A program made the position numbers and the translations under genes. A DNA stretch of 46,057 nt from Halanaerobium sp. MA284_MarDTE_T2 (lineage in GTDB: Bacteria; Bacillota; Halanaerobiia; Halanaerobiales; Halanaerobiaceae): positions 1 to 46,057 of the forward strand of contig NZ_QPJE01000017.1 in NCBI RefSeq assembly GCF_003337245.1, read 5' to 3'. This document shows positions 9,467-18,664 of this stretch, piece by piece (the stretch's first letter is position 1; each line of letters opens with the position of its first letter). The notes beneath the pieces are model-generated. The model saw nothing but the letters and a program-made list of their open reading frames with translations, did not search any database and was not told the DNA's origin.

Positions 9467-10300
9467 TTATTCTAGATAGCTTTCTGCACATTTATGGGCC
9501 AGATCCCTAACCCGCTTAATAAAACGTGTTCTTTCAGTTACACTAATTGCTCCTCTGGCATCCAAAAGATTAAATGTATGTGAGCATTTTAAAGTATAAT
9601 CATATGCAGGCAGAGTCAATCCGGAATTGACTGCATTTTCTGCTTCACTTTCATATAAATCAAACATTTTAAACAGACTGTCCACATCTGCAATTTCAAA
9701 ATTATATTTAGATTGTTCTACTTCATTCTGATGATAGATATCACCATAGCTTACACCTTCTACCCAGGTTAGGTCAAATACATTTTCTACTTCCTGCAGA
9801 TACATGGCTATTCTTTCCAGCCCATAGGTGATTTCAACTGTTACAGGTTTTGCCTGAAAACCTCCGACCTGCTGAAAATAAGTGAATTGAGTTATTTCCA
9901 TACCATCAAGCCATACTTCCCATCCCAGACCCCAGGCTCCCAGAGTTGGAGCTTCCCAGTTATCTTCTACAAACCTAATATCGTGTTTTTTAGGATCAAT
10001 CCCCATTGCACGGAGGCTGTCTAAATAAATATCCTGAATATTATCAGGTGAAGGTTTCATAATTACCTGATACTGGAAATATCTCTGCAGCCTGTATGGA
10101 TTGTCACCATATCTGCCATCAGTCGGTCTTCTGCTGGGCTGAACATATGCTGTATTCCATTCATCAGGACCCAGAGCCCGCAGAAATGTTGAAGGACTCA
10201 TTGTACCGGCCCCTACTTCAATATCATATGGCTGTTCTATTACACATTTTTGCTCACTCCAGAATTTATCTAAAGCAAAAATTATTTCTTGAAAATTCAA
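9467..10300 (-). CDS. glyQ: Glycyl-tRNA synthetase alpha subunit
   Basis: The catalytic alpha subunit, a class II synthetase that activates glycine. Class II motifs are visible: [33 protein letters not shown] (motif 2 region) and [17 protein letters not shown] (motif 3). TTG at 10300 gives an N-terminus [10 protein letters not shown], as in homologues, and is correctly spaced from AAGGAAGTG. The ATG at 10318 would put that binding site inside the gene. The length is then 277 aa. The 112 bp separating it from recO contain no T-box leader, although glyQS is commonly T-box controlled in Firmicutes. Confidence 0.96.
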   Translation of the reverse strand: MNFQEIIFALDKFWSEQKCVIEQPYDIEVGAGTMSPSTFLRALGPDEWNTAYVQPSRRPTDGRYGDNPYRLQRYFQYQVIMKPSPDNIQDIYLDSLRAMGIDPKKHDIRFVEDNWEAPTLGAWGLGWEVWLDGMEITQFTYFQQVGGFQAKPVTVEITYGLERIAMYLQEVENVFDLTWVEGVSYGDIYHQNEVEQSKYNFEIADVDSLFKMFDLYESEAENAVNSGLTLPAYDYTLKCSHTFNLLDARGAISVTERTRFIKRVRDLAHKCAESYLE

Positions 10301-10412
10301 TTTAAACACTTCCTTCATATAATATAGTTAGTAATTTTGAAATATATCACAATTTAAAAATATATATATTTGTTTCCATTAAATTTAGATTTATTCCCTG
10401 ATATAATGATAT

Positions 10413-11189
10413 TTAAAAATATCTATTCATACTCTGTAAGTTATACAGAAATGAAAGAGATTTAGGTTTTAAATCAAGATGATAGGCAATAAAATCTTCT
10501 GTTAGTAAAGAAACTTTTTTTAATATCCTGTTATCAATTTCAATATCTTTGTCTGCAATATCGGCAAACGTCGAATTTATAAATTTAGCAAAAATCACAA
10601 ATTCTTCCCGGCTGAATTTTATATAATCTGTCTTATACTTCTCTTTACAGTTTCTGCATATAACTCCACCGTATTCAATATTAAAATAAATTTTATCATA
10701 ATCAATCTGTTCATTACAATAGGTGCATTTTTTTAATTCTGGTTTTATTCCCAGCAGGATTAAAAGCTTTGTTTTAAAAAAAATATAATAAAACAGAAGA
10801 TTTTCCTTATCAGAATCATTCATTTCCTTTAATATCAGAACCAGCAGTGAAAAAAGGGCCAGATCTTTTTCATCTTCTAGCCCTACCCTCTCTATATATT
10901 CTGATACCACACTGGCATATGCCATATAATCCAGATCTTCTCTGAGCCTGGAATTCATCTCTTTTGATTCTATATGATTAATACGCGCCATAGATTTACC
11001 CTTATATAAAGTAAAATTATGATAGCTGAAAGGTAGTACAAGTCCTGAACGACTTTTAATCCCTTTACGGGCTCCTCTGGCAACAGCCCTTATTTTACCC
11101 CTTTCTTTTGTATACAGAGTTATAAGGCGATCAGATTCTCCTAAATCAAACTGTTTTAAAACAACACCTTCTGTTTCAAAAGAAGCCAA
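10413..11189 (-). CDS. recO: DNA repair protein RecO
   Basis: A recombination mediator that, with RecF/RecR, loads RecA onto SSB-coated gaps. The N-terminal OB-fold carries FETEGVVLKQFDLGESDRLITLYT followed by GKIRAVARGARK. A helical C-terminal domain holds a zinc motif with CTYCNE and CRNC (residues about 150-180). The 258-residue length is normal. It starts at TTG (11189), 3 bp after deoC. Normally recO follows era directly; here mgtE and deoC are inserted between them. Confidence 0.93.
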   Translation of the reverse strand: MASFETEGVVLKQFDLGESDRLITLYTKERGKIRAVARGARKGIKSRSGLVLPFSYHNFTLYKGKSMARINHIESKEMNSRLREDLDYMAYASVVSEYIERVGLEDEKDLALFSLLVLILKEMNDSDKENLLFYYIFFKTKLLILLGIKPELKKCTYCNEQIDYDKIYFNIEYGGVICRNCKEKYKTDYIKFSREEFVIFAKFINSTFADIADKDIEIDNRILKKVSLLTEDFIAYHLDLKPKSLSFLYNLQSMNRYF

Positions 11190-11192
11190 AGT

Positions 11193-11897
11193 TTAATCAT
11201 CTCCATCCTTACCTTTATCTTCATCACCGGTTACTATTGCAACTCCAGAACTGGCTCCAATTCTATTTGCTCCAGCATCCAGCATTTTAAGTGCCTGTTC
11301 AAAATTTTTTATTCCACCGGCTGCTTTAACACCTACATCTCTTCCCACAGTTTTTCTCATTAAACTGATATCTTCTACTCTCGCTCCATAACTGCCAAAA
11401 CCGGTTGAAGTTTTAACAAAATCAGCTCCAGCTGATTTTGCTATCTCACATGCCTTTACTATTTCTTCTTCATTTAAATAGCAGGTTTCTAAAATAACTT
11501 TAACAATTATATCAGAACTTACACCTGCTTTTTTAGTTGCATCAACAACTGCTTTTATATCTGTCTGAAACAGCTCATATGCCTCCGACTTAAAAGCTCC
11601 TAGATTCATAACCATATCTATCTCCTGTGCTCCCAATCTGATTGCATTCCTGGTTTCAAAAGCCTTTGTTTCAGTAGTATTGGCTCCAAGTGGAAAACCA
11701 ATTACAGTACATATTTTAACAGAGCTTTCTTCCAGAAGCTTAGCAGATAAAGGAACATATATTGGATGAACACAAACAGATGCAAATTCGTATTCACTTG
11801 CTTCCTCACATAATTTTTTAATATCATCTACTGTTGCAGTAGGGTTTAAATTGGTATGGTCAATCATCTTTGCCATATCACGTGGTTTGATCGCCAT
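11193..11897 (-). CDS. deoC: Deoxyribose-phosphate aldolase
   Basis: Cleaves 2-deoxyribose 5-phosphate to glyceraldehyde 3-phosphate and acetaldehyde in deoxynucleoside catabolism. It is a TIM-barrel class I aldolase. The Schiff-base lysine is Lys162 in [13 protein letters not shown], and a second conserved lysine lies in [10 protein letters not shown]. Its opening ([12 protein letters not shown]) is typical. The 234 residues include an acidic tail ([10 protein letters not shown]) beyond the barrel that is not needed for catalysis. It sits in a transcript with cdd (14180-14596), which feeds deoxyuridine into the same salvage route. Confidence 0.95.
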   Translation of the reverse strand: MAIKPRDMAKMIDHTNLNPTATVDDIKKLCEEASEYEFASVCVHPIYVPLSAKLLEESSVKICTVIGFPLGANTTETKAFETRNAIRLGAQEIDMVMNLGAFKSEAYELFQTDIKAVVDATKKAGVSSDIIVKVILETCYLNEEEIVKACEIAKSAGADFVKTSTGFGSYGARVEDISLMRKTVGRDVGVKAAGGIKNFEQALKMLDAGANRIGASSGVAIVTGDEDKGKDGDD

Positions 11898-11964
11898 TAA
11901 AAATTCACTCCTTATTTTCTCAAGTTAATATTATTATTCTGCAAAATATAATATTATCCTGCAT

Positions 11965-13299
11965 TTAAAGCAATTTTTCCATTAAAAGTGATGCTATTGT
12001 GAAATAAATAAATAATCCAGATATATCTATCAAAGTTGTAATAAAAGGTCCAGCTGCTACAGCAGGATCTGCACCAAAATAATCAACAAAAAAAGGTATA
12101 GATGTTCCTGCAGTTACAGCTGTAATCATTGTTATCAGCATTGAAAATGCAACTACAGAAGAAAGCGCGAAATTCTGATGCCATAAAAATGTGATTATAA
12201 ACAGAGAAAATGATATAATCACTCCCATTACTAAACCTGCTTTAAGCTCACTAAAAAGATGTTTAATAAAATGTGAAAAATCAAGTTCTTCTGTTGCCAG
12301 TCCCCTCACAACAACAGTCAGAGACTGAGTTCCCACATTACCTCCCATATCCATCAAAACAGGAATAAAAATAGCAAGTGCAACAATAGACTCAAGCGAA
12401 GCTTCAAAACGGTGAATTACAGTCCCTGATAAAAGATCACCAATCAACAGTATAAACAGCCAGGGAATTCTCTTTTTTACCGCTTCCATAAAATTACCTC
12501 TTATATCATATGCATTTGTAGCTCCAGATATTTTAAAAAGATCTTCTGTTGTTTCTTCTTCTAAAATATCAATAATATCATCAACTGTTATAATTCCCAG
12601 CAGCTGATTATGATCATTTACAACCGGAACTGCCAACAAATCATATTTGGAAATAATACGTGCAGCCTCCTCCTGATCAGCTGCAATATTAACTTTAATA
12701 GCTCTTTTATTCATAATATCCTTCAGTTTTGTATCGGGCTGAGCAGTTAAAAGTTGTCTAACCGAAAGTACACCTACCAGCTCTTTTTTTCTGGAAATTA
12801 CATATATATAATAAATCATTTCTGGTTCTGTAATTATTTTCCGAATTTTATTCAAAACAGATTGGGCAGTATTATCAGCATAAAAAGCAATAAACTCTGT
12901 AGTCATACGTCCTCCTGCACTTTCATCATCATAATGCAGAAGTTCTTTTAATTTAAGAGCATCATTTTCTTTCATAAGCTTTAATACTTTTTTTACTTTT
13001 CCTACCGACAGAATGCTTAAAAAATCAGCAGCATCATCACTATACATTGCTGACAGCACCTGAGCTGTTTTTAGTACTGACATTTTTTCAGCAATTTTTT
13101 TCTGCAGTTCTTCTTCAAAAAATATAATTATCTGACTTAAAATTTCATAATTAAAATCTTCTACTAATTCTATCAGAACATTTTCCGGCAGTTCAGACAA
13201 AAATTCTGCAGCGTCTGCAGGATAATTATCACTATAATAATCATCAAAAGTATCGTACCCTTCAGGAAGATACTCTCTAATTAAATTTTTTGCTTCAAT
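11965..13299 (-). CDS. mgtE: Magnesium transporter MgtE, apparent ATT start
   Basis: A homodimeric, Mg2+-gated Mg2+ channel of the cytoplasmic membrane. An N-terminal superhelical domain is followed by two CBS domains (about residues 140-270) and five membrane segments in the last 170 residues, with the pore signature MGGNVGTQSLTVVVRGLA. The first conventional start codon (TTG, 13200) would cut into the conserved YPADAAEFLSELPE segment and has no ribosome binding site. The frame stays open upstream to ATT at 13299, nine bases after AAGGGG and right behind the era stop codon. That start gives 444 aa, the normal family length, so I infer an ATT start. Confidence 0.9.
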   Translation of the reverse strand: MEAKNLIREYLPEGYDTFDDYYSDNYPADAAEFLSELPENVLIELVEDFNYEILSQIIIFFEEELQKKIAEKMSVLKTAQVLSAMYSDDAADFLSILSVGKVKKVLKLMKENDALKLKELLHYDDESAGGRMTTEFIAFYADNTAQSVLNKIRKIITEPEMIYYIYVISRKKELVGVLSVRQLLTAQPDTKLKDIMNKRAIKVNIAADQEEAARIISKYDLLAVPVVNDHNQLLGIITVDDIIDILEEETTEDLFKISGATNAYDIRGNFMEAVKKRIPWLFILLIGDLLSGTVIHRFEASLESIVALAIFIPVLMDMGGNVGTQSLTVVVRGLATEELDFSHFIKHLFSELKAGLVMGVIISFSLFIITFLWHQNFALSSVVAFSMLITMITAVTAGTSIPFFVDYFGADPAVAAGPFITTLIDISGLFIYFTIASLLMEKLL

Positions 13300-13305
13300 A
13301 GTAAA

Positions 13306-14190
13306 TCACCCCTTATATCCCATTCTTTTAAGGAGGTTTTCTTTTTCTCGCCAGTCTTTAAGAACTTTTACCCATAAATCCAGATAAACCTTTGTCTGCA
13401 GAAGATCCTCTATTTCTTTTCTTGCATTTTTACCTATTTTTTTCAGCATAGAACCATTTTTGCCAATAATAATACCTTTATGTGACTTCTTTTCTACATA
13501 AATATTGGCTCTAATATAATAATCTTCATTATCTCTTTCTTTTACCTCTTCTACCAGAACTGCAACTCCATAAGGAACCTCTTCTCTACATAAATAAAAA
13601 ATTTTTTCTCGAACTATTTCGGCAAAAATAAATCTTTCTATCTGATCTGTAATCATATCATCTGGATAATACTGTGGACCTTCAGGAAGATGCAGAAAAA
13701 CTTCAGCCAGTAAAGAATCTAGATTTTTCTCTTCTGCAGCAGAAATTGGAATAACTTCCAGTGAGGTTTTCTGACTGTATTCTTTCTGTTTTTTTAATAT
13801 ATCGTTTTTACTCATCTTATCAATTTTATTCATAACACAAATTACTGGTTTAGAATAATTTTTGATTTGATTAAATATCTGCTGATCCCCTCTACCAAAG
13901 TAGGTACTGCCATCAACAATAAATATTACTACATCGATTCCTTCAAGACTTTTATAAGCTTGATTTATCATATAATTATCCAGCTTATTGCTGGGTTGGT
14001 AGATACCTGGAGTATCTATAAATATAATCTGGCCATTATCTTCTGAATAAATTGCCTTAATACTGTTCCTGGTTGTCTGAGGTCTTGGTGAAGTTATATT
14101 TATTTTTTCCCCTACTAATTTATTTACTAAAGTAGACTTCCCAACATTAGAACGGCCAATTACTGTAACAAATCCTGATTTATAATTCAT
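13306..14190 (-). CDS. era: GTPase Era
   Basis: An essential GTPase that binds the 3' end of 16S rRNA and assists 30S assembly. G motifs are visible: GRSNVGKST (G1, with Ser where Pro or Ala is common), DTPGIYQP (G3) and NKIDK (G4). The C-terminal KH domain has GIIIGKNGSMLKKIG. I chose the second of two adjacent ATGs (14190, 294 aa) because GGAG is seven bases upstream; the first, at 14193, is also possible. It overlaps the end of cdd by 11 nt, giving translational coupling, and is close to ybeY and phoH, as in other Firmicutes. Confidence 0.96.
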   Translation of the reverse strand: MNYKSGFVTVIGRSNVGKSTLVNKLVGEKINITSPRPQTTRNSIKAIYSEDNGQIIFIDTPGIYQPSNKLDNYMINQAYKSLEGIDVVIFIVDGSTYFGRGDQQIFNQIKNYSKPVICVMNKIDKMSKNDILKKQKEYSQKTSLEVIPISAAEEKNLDSLLAEVFLHLPEGPQYYPDDMITDQIERFIFAEIVREKIFYLCREEVPYGVAVLVEEVKERDNEDYYIRANIYVEKKSHKGIIIGKNGSMLKKIGKNARKEIEDLLQTKVYLDLWVKVLKDWREKENLLKRMGYKG

Positions 14191-14596
14191 CATTTTTCTC
14201 CATATTTTCTTCGGTAAAAGCACCAGGAAGCAGCTCACTACTTGTCATAATAAGCTCTTTACCCCTATCAGTCATCATAACAACTTCAATATTATCTGAA
14301 AATTCTTTAATAACCTGTCGGCATGCCCCACAGGGTGTGACTGGTTTTTCAGTGCTGCTTACTAAAAGAAGTGCTTTAATATTTTTCTTCCCATGAGAAA
14401 CTGCATTAAAAATAGCAGATCTCTCAGCACAATTGCTAAGACCAAATGATGCATTTTCTATATTCACTCCAGTATATATTTCTCCCTCTTCTGTCAGCAC
14501 AGCAGCCCCCAGAGGAAAATTAGAATAGGGAACATATGCATTCTGCTGTACTTTAAGTGCAGCTTTAAAAAGTTCATCCTTAACTTTTTTTTCCAT
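14180..14596 (-). CDS. cdd: Cytidine deaminase
   Basis: Hydrolytic deamination of cytidine and deoxycytidine in pyrimidine salvage. Zinc ligands and catalytic glutamate are visible: Cys56 and Glu58 in CAERSA, and Cys89 and Cys92 in PCGAC. The substrate loop NIENASFG is intact. The 138 residues are those of the homotetrameric type. It overlaps era, as in Bacillus and many Clostridia. Confidence 0.95.
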   Translation of the reverse strand: MEKKVKDELFKAALKVQQNAYVPYSNFPLGAAVLTEEGEIYTGVNIENASFGLSNCAERSAIFNAVSHGKKNIKALLLVSSTEKPVTPCGACRQVIKEFSDNIEVVMMTDRGKELIMTSSELLPGAFTEENMEKNDEL

Positions 14597-14621
14597 CTAT
14601 AATCATCCCTTTCAGATAAGC

Positions 14622-15740
14622 TTAATATTTAATTTCTGTACCATCTGGTACTACCTGAATCCAGGTCTGACCTGGATTTATTTCCAATTCACTGCCATTT
14701 TTATCATAATAGATAATCCAGGAATCATCATTTTTCTGCCAGTTCCCTGAAACAACTATTCCATCTCTAAAAAGCAGTGCTTTCCCACCTTTGTTTAAAT
14801 CCATTTCCAGCCTACCTTCATCATCCTTTACTTCAGTATCTGTAAACTGAACAATTATATTTTTGGCACTCAACTGGCGTCCATTTTCTACCCGGTGGGG
14901 TGTTTTAAAATCATATAAAAATCTGTAATATATATTAGCTTCTTCATCATAGCGGTAATTTACACTATAATCTCCCCAGTAATCAATTGTAATTTCTTCT
15001 GCTGTTTGAGGATTTGACACAATAGAAGCAGTTAAAAATTTAAATCTGTTCGGATATTCTATTCGGTCCAACTTGTCAGTAAAGTCCTGAAGCGGAATTT
15101 TGCCAGAATACAGATTATGTGGAGCCAGTCTTTTACTGCTTCTCCAAAAATACTGGTTCTGATATATTTGATCAAGATGAAGTATGCCGGAATCTGATAA
15201 TTGTTTAAAACCGTCCGGGCTAGCATCAGCATGTAAAAACAGAGAATCATAGCTATTTGCAACATCAATTAAAAACGGTCTGGCACTTCTAATAGGTCCT
15301 ACTTTTTCTGGAATTTCAGGCCAAAAAATGGCTAAAAACCGGGTAATACCACCTTCCAGCATAAATTCATACACAATTTCTGCACTTTCCAAACCACTCT
15401 GTGGTCTTGCTGCAGGAGAATTTTCAATAGAAACTGAAATGGCATGTTTATACTTAATTTCTTTTAACATTTCCCCAGTAAAAGGAGACTGTCCTGCAAA
15501 ATTTTCACCTTCTTCTATCGGCTGCTGAATTTCATCATCAGCATACTGTTCTTTTATTTCTTCTTTTTTTTCTTCTCTTTCTTCTTCACTCATCTGACTG
15601 TCAGCTATTTCTCCTCCAGCTCTATTTTTTTCTACAGTTTCTCCAGCAGGCTGTTCTGACCTATCTGTAAAACTGCAGCCGCTTAATACGGCTATAGATA
15701 ATATGACAACAAGCAACAAAACTGCAATTTTAAACTTCAT
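14622..15740 (-). CDS. DUF3048 lipoprotein (YerB family)
   Basis: Predicted extracytoplasmic lipoprotein. The signal peptide ends in a lipobox LSGC with Cys22, then a low-complexity acidic linker, then the DUF3048 core with PQSGLESAEIVYEFMLEGGITRF, GPIRSARPFLID and a C-terminal half ending PGQTWIQVVPDG. The family function is unknown; YerB-like proteins are surface exposed. At 372 residues it is complete. It follows the DUF881 gene by 4 bp and precedes cdd by 25 bp, so it belongs to the envelope block in this transcript. Confidence 0.88.
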   Translation of the reverse strand: MKFKIAVLLLVVILSIAVLSGCSFTDRSEQPAGETVEKNRAGGEIADSQMSEEEREEKKEEIKEQYADDEIQQPIEEGENFAGQSPFTGEMLKEIKYKHAISVSIENSPAARPQSGLESAEIVYEFMLEGGITRFLAIFWPEIPEKVGPIRSARPFLIDVANSYDSLFLHADASPDGFKQLSDSGILHLDQIYQNQYFWRSSKRLAPHNLYSGKIPLQDFTDKLDRIEYPNRFKFLTASIVSNPQTAEEITIDYWGDYSVNYRYDEEANIYYRFLYDFKTPHRVENGRQLSAKNIIVQFTDTEVKDDEGRLEMDLNKGGKALLFRDGIVVSGNWQKNDDSWIIYYDKNGSELEINPGQTWIQVVPDGTEIKY

Positions 15741-15744
15741 TATT

Positions 15745-16746
15745 TCACCTCTGACTGCTGTTTAAAGTTATATTTTCTTCTTCATTTATCAAAATTTCAA
15801 TACCAAAAGCATTTAAATTTTTCTTGATTATCTCTAGGCTGCTCCGAAGAACATCCGGATTACCTACTGCTTTAACCGTAACCGGTTTAACTGCCACAGG
15901 TTTACTATTTACCAAAATTGTTGGTCCTACACATCTCACAGAAGATTTTACATTAATTCTCTGACCACCAACTTCAATACCCCTTGCACCAGCTATCCAG
16001 AGTTCATTTATTATATTCCTTATATCAGAATCATGTATTAGAGAATTCTGGTCTGCTGAGGAATCATCATCATTTATATATATAACTATACCCTGGCCCG
16101 ATATACTGCTGTAACCTGCCTGAGATGACAAAATACTATACTGTCTTTTAAGACTGACATTTTCTGTTTTTAAATATTCGACAAGATTAAAAATATCTCC
16201 AGCAGTTATTTCTGCTTTTTGATTTTCTATTTTTAATTCTAATGTCTGAAACAGATCTATATTTTTTAATTTTTCTCTTGTTTTTTCCTCAAGAACAACA
16301 TCTGGATCAATAATTTTAGTTTTTCCATCTACATGAGTGATAGAAATAACACCTGTCTGGGGCAGTTTTTGACTGTTTATTATATTTAATACCTCATTTA
16401 TTCTCATCTGCTGAACTTCTCTAAAAATCTCATCCTGTATCTGTCTGCCATAATCCATCATTATACTTGCAACAATATCATCACTTTTAGCCTTTTCTAT
16501 TTCATATTCAAATTCTGCAAGCAGATTAACAATATTTTTTCTGTCTCCAATTCCATAGCTTTCTGCAAGCTCACTGCTGTATCTTACCACAGCCCTGGCA
16601 CCTTCTTTAGCTTTATCAAGCTGACTTATTTCACCGGGCAAATAAATAAACCCCAGCATTCTCAATAAAAGTACAGCATTAATAATTAAGAATATCAAAA
16701 GAGCTGTAATCAATAATTCAAAATATTTATTATCTTTAAGTTTCAA
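15745..16746 (-). CDS. DUF881 membrane-anchored protein with long N-terminal extension
   Basis: One N-terminal membrane segment (residues about 11-35) is followed by a predicted helical region and, from about residue 200, a DUF881 domain (GQGIVIYINDDD, LIHDSDIRNIINELW, GARGIEVGGQRI). DUF881 proteins such as YlxW/YlxX sit near division genes, but their role is unknown. At 333 residues this is longer than the usual ~230-260, with about 130 extra residues between the membrane anchor and the coiled-coil that precedes DUF881. I see no close relative for the insert. It starts at TTG and overlaps the DUF502 gene by 11 nt. Confidence 0.8.
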   Translation of the reverse strand: MKLKDNKYFELLITALLIFLIINAVLLLRMLGFIYLPGEISQLDKAKEGARAVVRYSSELAESYGIGDRKNIVNLLAEFEYEIEKAKSDDIVASIMMDYGRQIQDEIFREVQQMRINEVLNIINSQKLPQTGVISITHVDGKTKIIDPDVVLEEKTREKLKNIDLFQTLELKIENQKAEITAGDIFNLVEYLKTENVSLKRQYSILSSQAGYSSISGQGIVIYINDDDSSADQNSLIHDSDIRNIINELWIAGARGIEVGGQRINVKSSVRCVGPTILVNSKPVAVKPVTVKAVGNPDVLRSSLEIIKKNLNAFGIEILINEEENITLNSSQR

Positions 16747-17359
16747 AACTATCTATACCTCCCGAGCTGTTTTTGCTGGGTGACAGAATACCGCCAGAAA
16801 TAATTAATTTAAGTGCTTCTTCTATTGTAATATCTTCAAGTTCATATGCTTCTTTAACAGGAACCATTATGAACATACCGGAAGTTGGATTAGGGGTAGT
16901 GGGCAAAAAAACATTATACATTTTTTCTCCGGTTAGATTTTCAAAATAAATAGAAGTTTCCTTGGTTATAAATCCTATCTGATAAAGACCTCTGCGAGGA
17001 TATTCAAACAGAATAGCTTTTTTAAAACTAACATTTTGACTGGCAAAAACACCATCCAAAATCTGCTTTATACTCAAATAAATATTCCTTATCAAAGGAA
17101 TTTTTAAAAGCATATACTCCCCAATATCTATAATCTTTTTTCCAATTATATTGGTAGCAAAAATACCAGTTAAAAATATAAGCAGCAAAATGAAAACAAA
17201 ACCAATTCCAGGAAGATCAACACCCAGCCAGTGTTTAAACATTGGTCTAATCCAGTTATCAAGTATTAGAAAAAGACTCCCAAAAAGATAAGCAGTTAAT
17301 ACAAGAGGTAAAAGAACTAAAAGCCCTGTTATAAATAAATTTCTTATTTTTTTAATCAT
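16736..17359 (-). CDS. DUF502 membrane protein
   Basis: An integral membrane protein with two hydrophobic segments, at about residues 9-30 and 50-75. It carries the family pattern FITGLLVLLPLVLTAYLF, DNWIRP and, later, FLPTTPNPTSGMFIMVP. The function of DUF502 is not established. I chose ATG at 17359 (207 aa), immediately after the CorC stop codon; a GTG three codons earlier is the alternative. It is tightly packed between the CorC/HlyC and DUF881 genes. Confidence 0.85.
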   Translation of the reverse strand: MIKKIRNLFITGLLVLLPLVLTAYLFGSLFLILDNWIRPMFKHWLGVDLPGIGFVFILLLIFLTGIFATNIIGKKIIDIGEYMLLKIPLIRNIYLSIKQILDGVFASQNVSFKKAILFEYPRRGLYQIGFITKETSIYFENLTGEKMYNVFLPTTPNPTSGMFIMVPVKEAYELEDITIEEALKLIISGGILSPSKNSSGGIDSFET

Positions 17360-17361
17360 TT

Positions 17362-18624
17362 TTACCACTCACGATCTTCTAGTCTGATTTTATCTTCACT
17401 CTTCAATCTTATTTTTCTTATTCTATTGTCCAGAACATCCTCCACTATAACTTCAATTCCATCTAAATCAATTTTATCTCCAGCTTCAGGCAGACGGTTA
17501 AGATAATATAAAATAAGTCCACTAATAGTTTCATAATCTTCACTAACAGGAAGAGGATTAGGGAGAAGTTCATTTAACTCATCAATATCCACTCTACCAT
17601 CAAGCATCAATTCTTTTTCATTTAAAAATTCAATATATTTTGGCTCCAAATCAAATTCATCCTGAATATCACCTACTATTTCTTCCAAAAGATCCTCAAT
17701 AGTTATTAATCCGGCTGTTCCACCATATTCATCTATTACTACTGCCATATGTTCTTTTCTTTTTTTCATTTCTGATAAAAGCTGATTTATCGGCTTTCCT
17801 TCCGGTATAAAATATATTGGCTTAACAAAATCTTCAATAGAAACTTCTTTTTCTCTTTCTAGCAGAAGTTCTAAAAGATCTTTTATATAAATCAGTCCAA
17901 TAATATTATCAATCGACTCTTCAAAAACAGGAATACGAGAATGGCCTTTTTCTACAGCAAGACTTATTAATTCTTTTAGACCTGCACTTTTTTCTATACA
18001 AACCATATCAGTTCTAGGAATCATAACCTCTTTTACAAGAGTGTCGTCAAACTCAAAAACACTCTGTATCATTTCCTGTTCAGTTTCTTTTATAATCCCT
18101 TCTCTGTGGCTTACCTCCACAAAACGCCTAATTTCTTCCTCACTTAAAAAAGCAGAAGAAATGAGATCTTTATCTCCAACAAATATCTTTACTATTTTTG
18201 TGAATAAAAAAATAAAGGGAGCAAACAATTTACCCATATAAAACAAAAATGGAGCAGCTATTTCTGTATATTTTACCGATTTATTATTTCCAAGTGCTTT
18301 CGGTGTTATTTCTCCAAAAACAAGTATTAATAAAGTAACAGCACCTGTTGCAATACCAACACCTTTATTGCCAAATAATCTTACAGCTAAAGCTGTAGCA
18401 ATAGAAGAAGCTGATATATTGACAAGATTATTACCAATTAAAATAGTGGTAAGAAGTTTAGTCTGATTTGTTAAAAGCTTATCCACTCTGGAAGCTCTAT
18501 CATCACCCCGCTGAACTCTTTCTTTTATTTTTATTCTGTTTACCGCCATAAAAGCAGTTTCCGAACCAGAAAAAAATGCAGATAAAAATAAAAGTGCTGC
18601 TAATATTAATAATTCCAGTACCAT
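17362..18624 (-). CDS. CorC/HlyC family CNNM-CBS membrane protein
   Basis: An N-terminal DUF21/CNNM domain with several membrane segments (from FSGSETAFMAV at about residue 18, plus TTILIGNNLVNI) is followed by a CBS pair with MIPRTDMVC and EEYGGTAGLITIED-type motifs. A C-terminal CorC_HlyC domain comes last. Homologues are implicated in Mg2+/Co2+ efflux or Na+-coupled Mg2+ transport, though older annotation says hemolysin. The 420 residues are complete. A GGGGGAG ribosome binding site precedes ATG. In many Clostridia a member of this family lies between dgkA and cdd, as here. Confidence 0.9.
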   Translation of the reverse strand: MVLELLILAALLFLSAFFSGSETAFMAVNRIKIKERVQRGDDRASRVDKLLTNQTKLLTTILIGNNLVNISASSIATALAVRLFGNKGVGIATGAVTLLILVFGEITPKALGNNKSVKYTEIAAPFLFYMGKLFAPFIFLFTKIVKIFVGDKDLISSAFLSEEEIRRFVEVSHREGIIKETEQEMIQSVFEFDDTLVKEVMIPRTDMVCIEKSAGLKELISLAVEKGHSRIPVFEESIDNIIGLIYIKDLLELLLEREKEVSIEDFVKPIYFIPEGKPINQLLSEMKKRKEHMAVVIDEYGGTAGLITIEDLLEEIVGDIQDEFDLEPKYIEFLNEKELMLDGRVDIDELNELLPNPLPVSEDYETISGLILYYLNRLPEAGDKIDLDGIEVIVEDVLDNRIRKIRLKSEDKIRLEDREW

Positions 18625-18664
18625 AGCATCTCCCCCAAAATATCTTCAGTAATCCAAATAAAAC

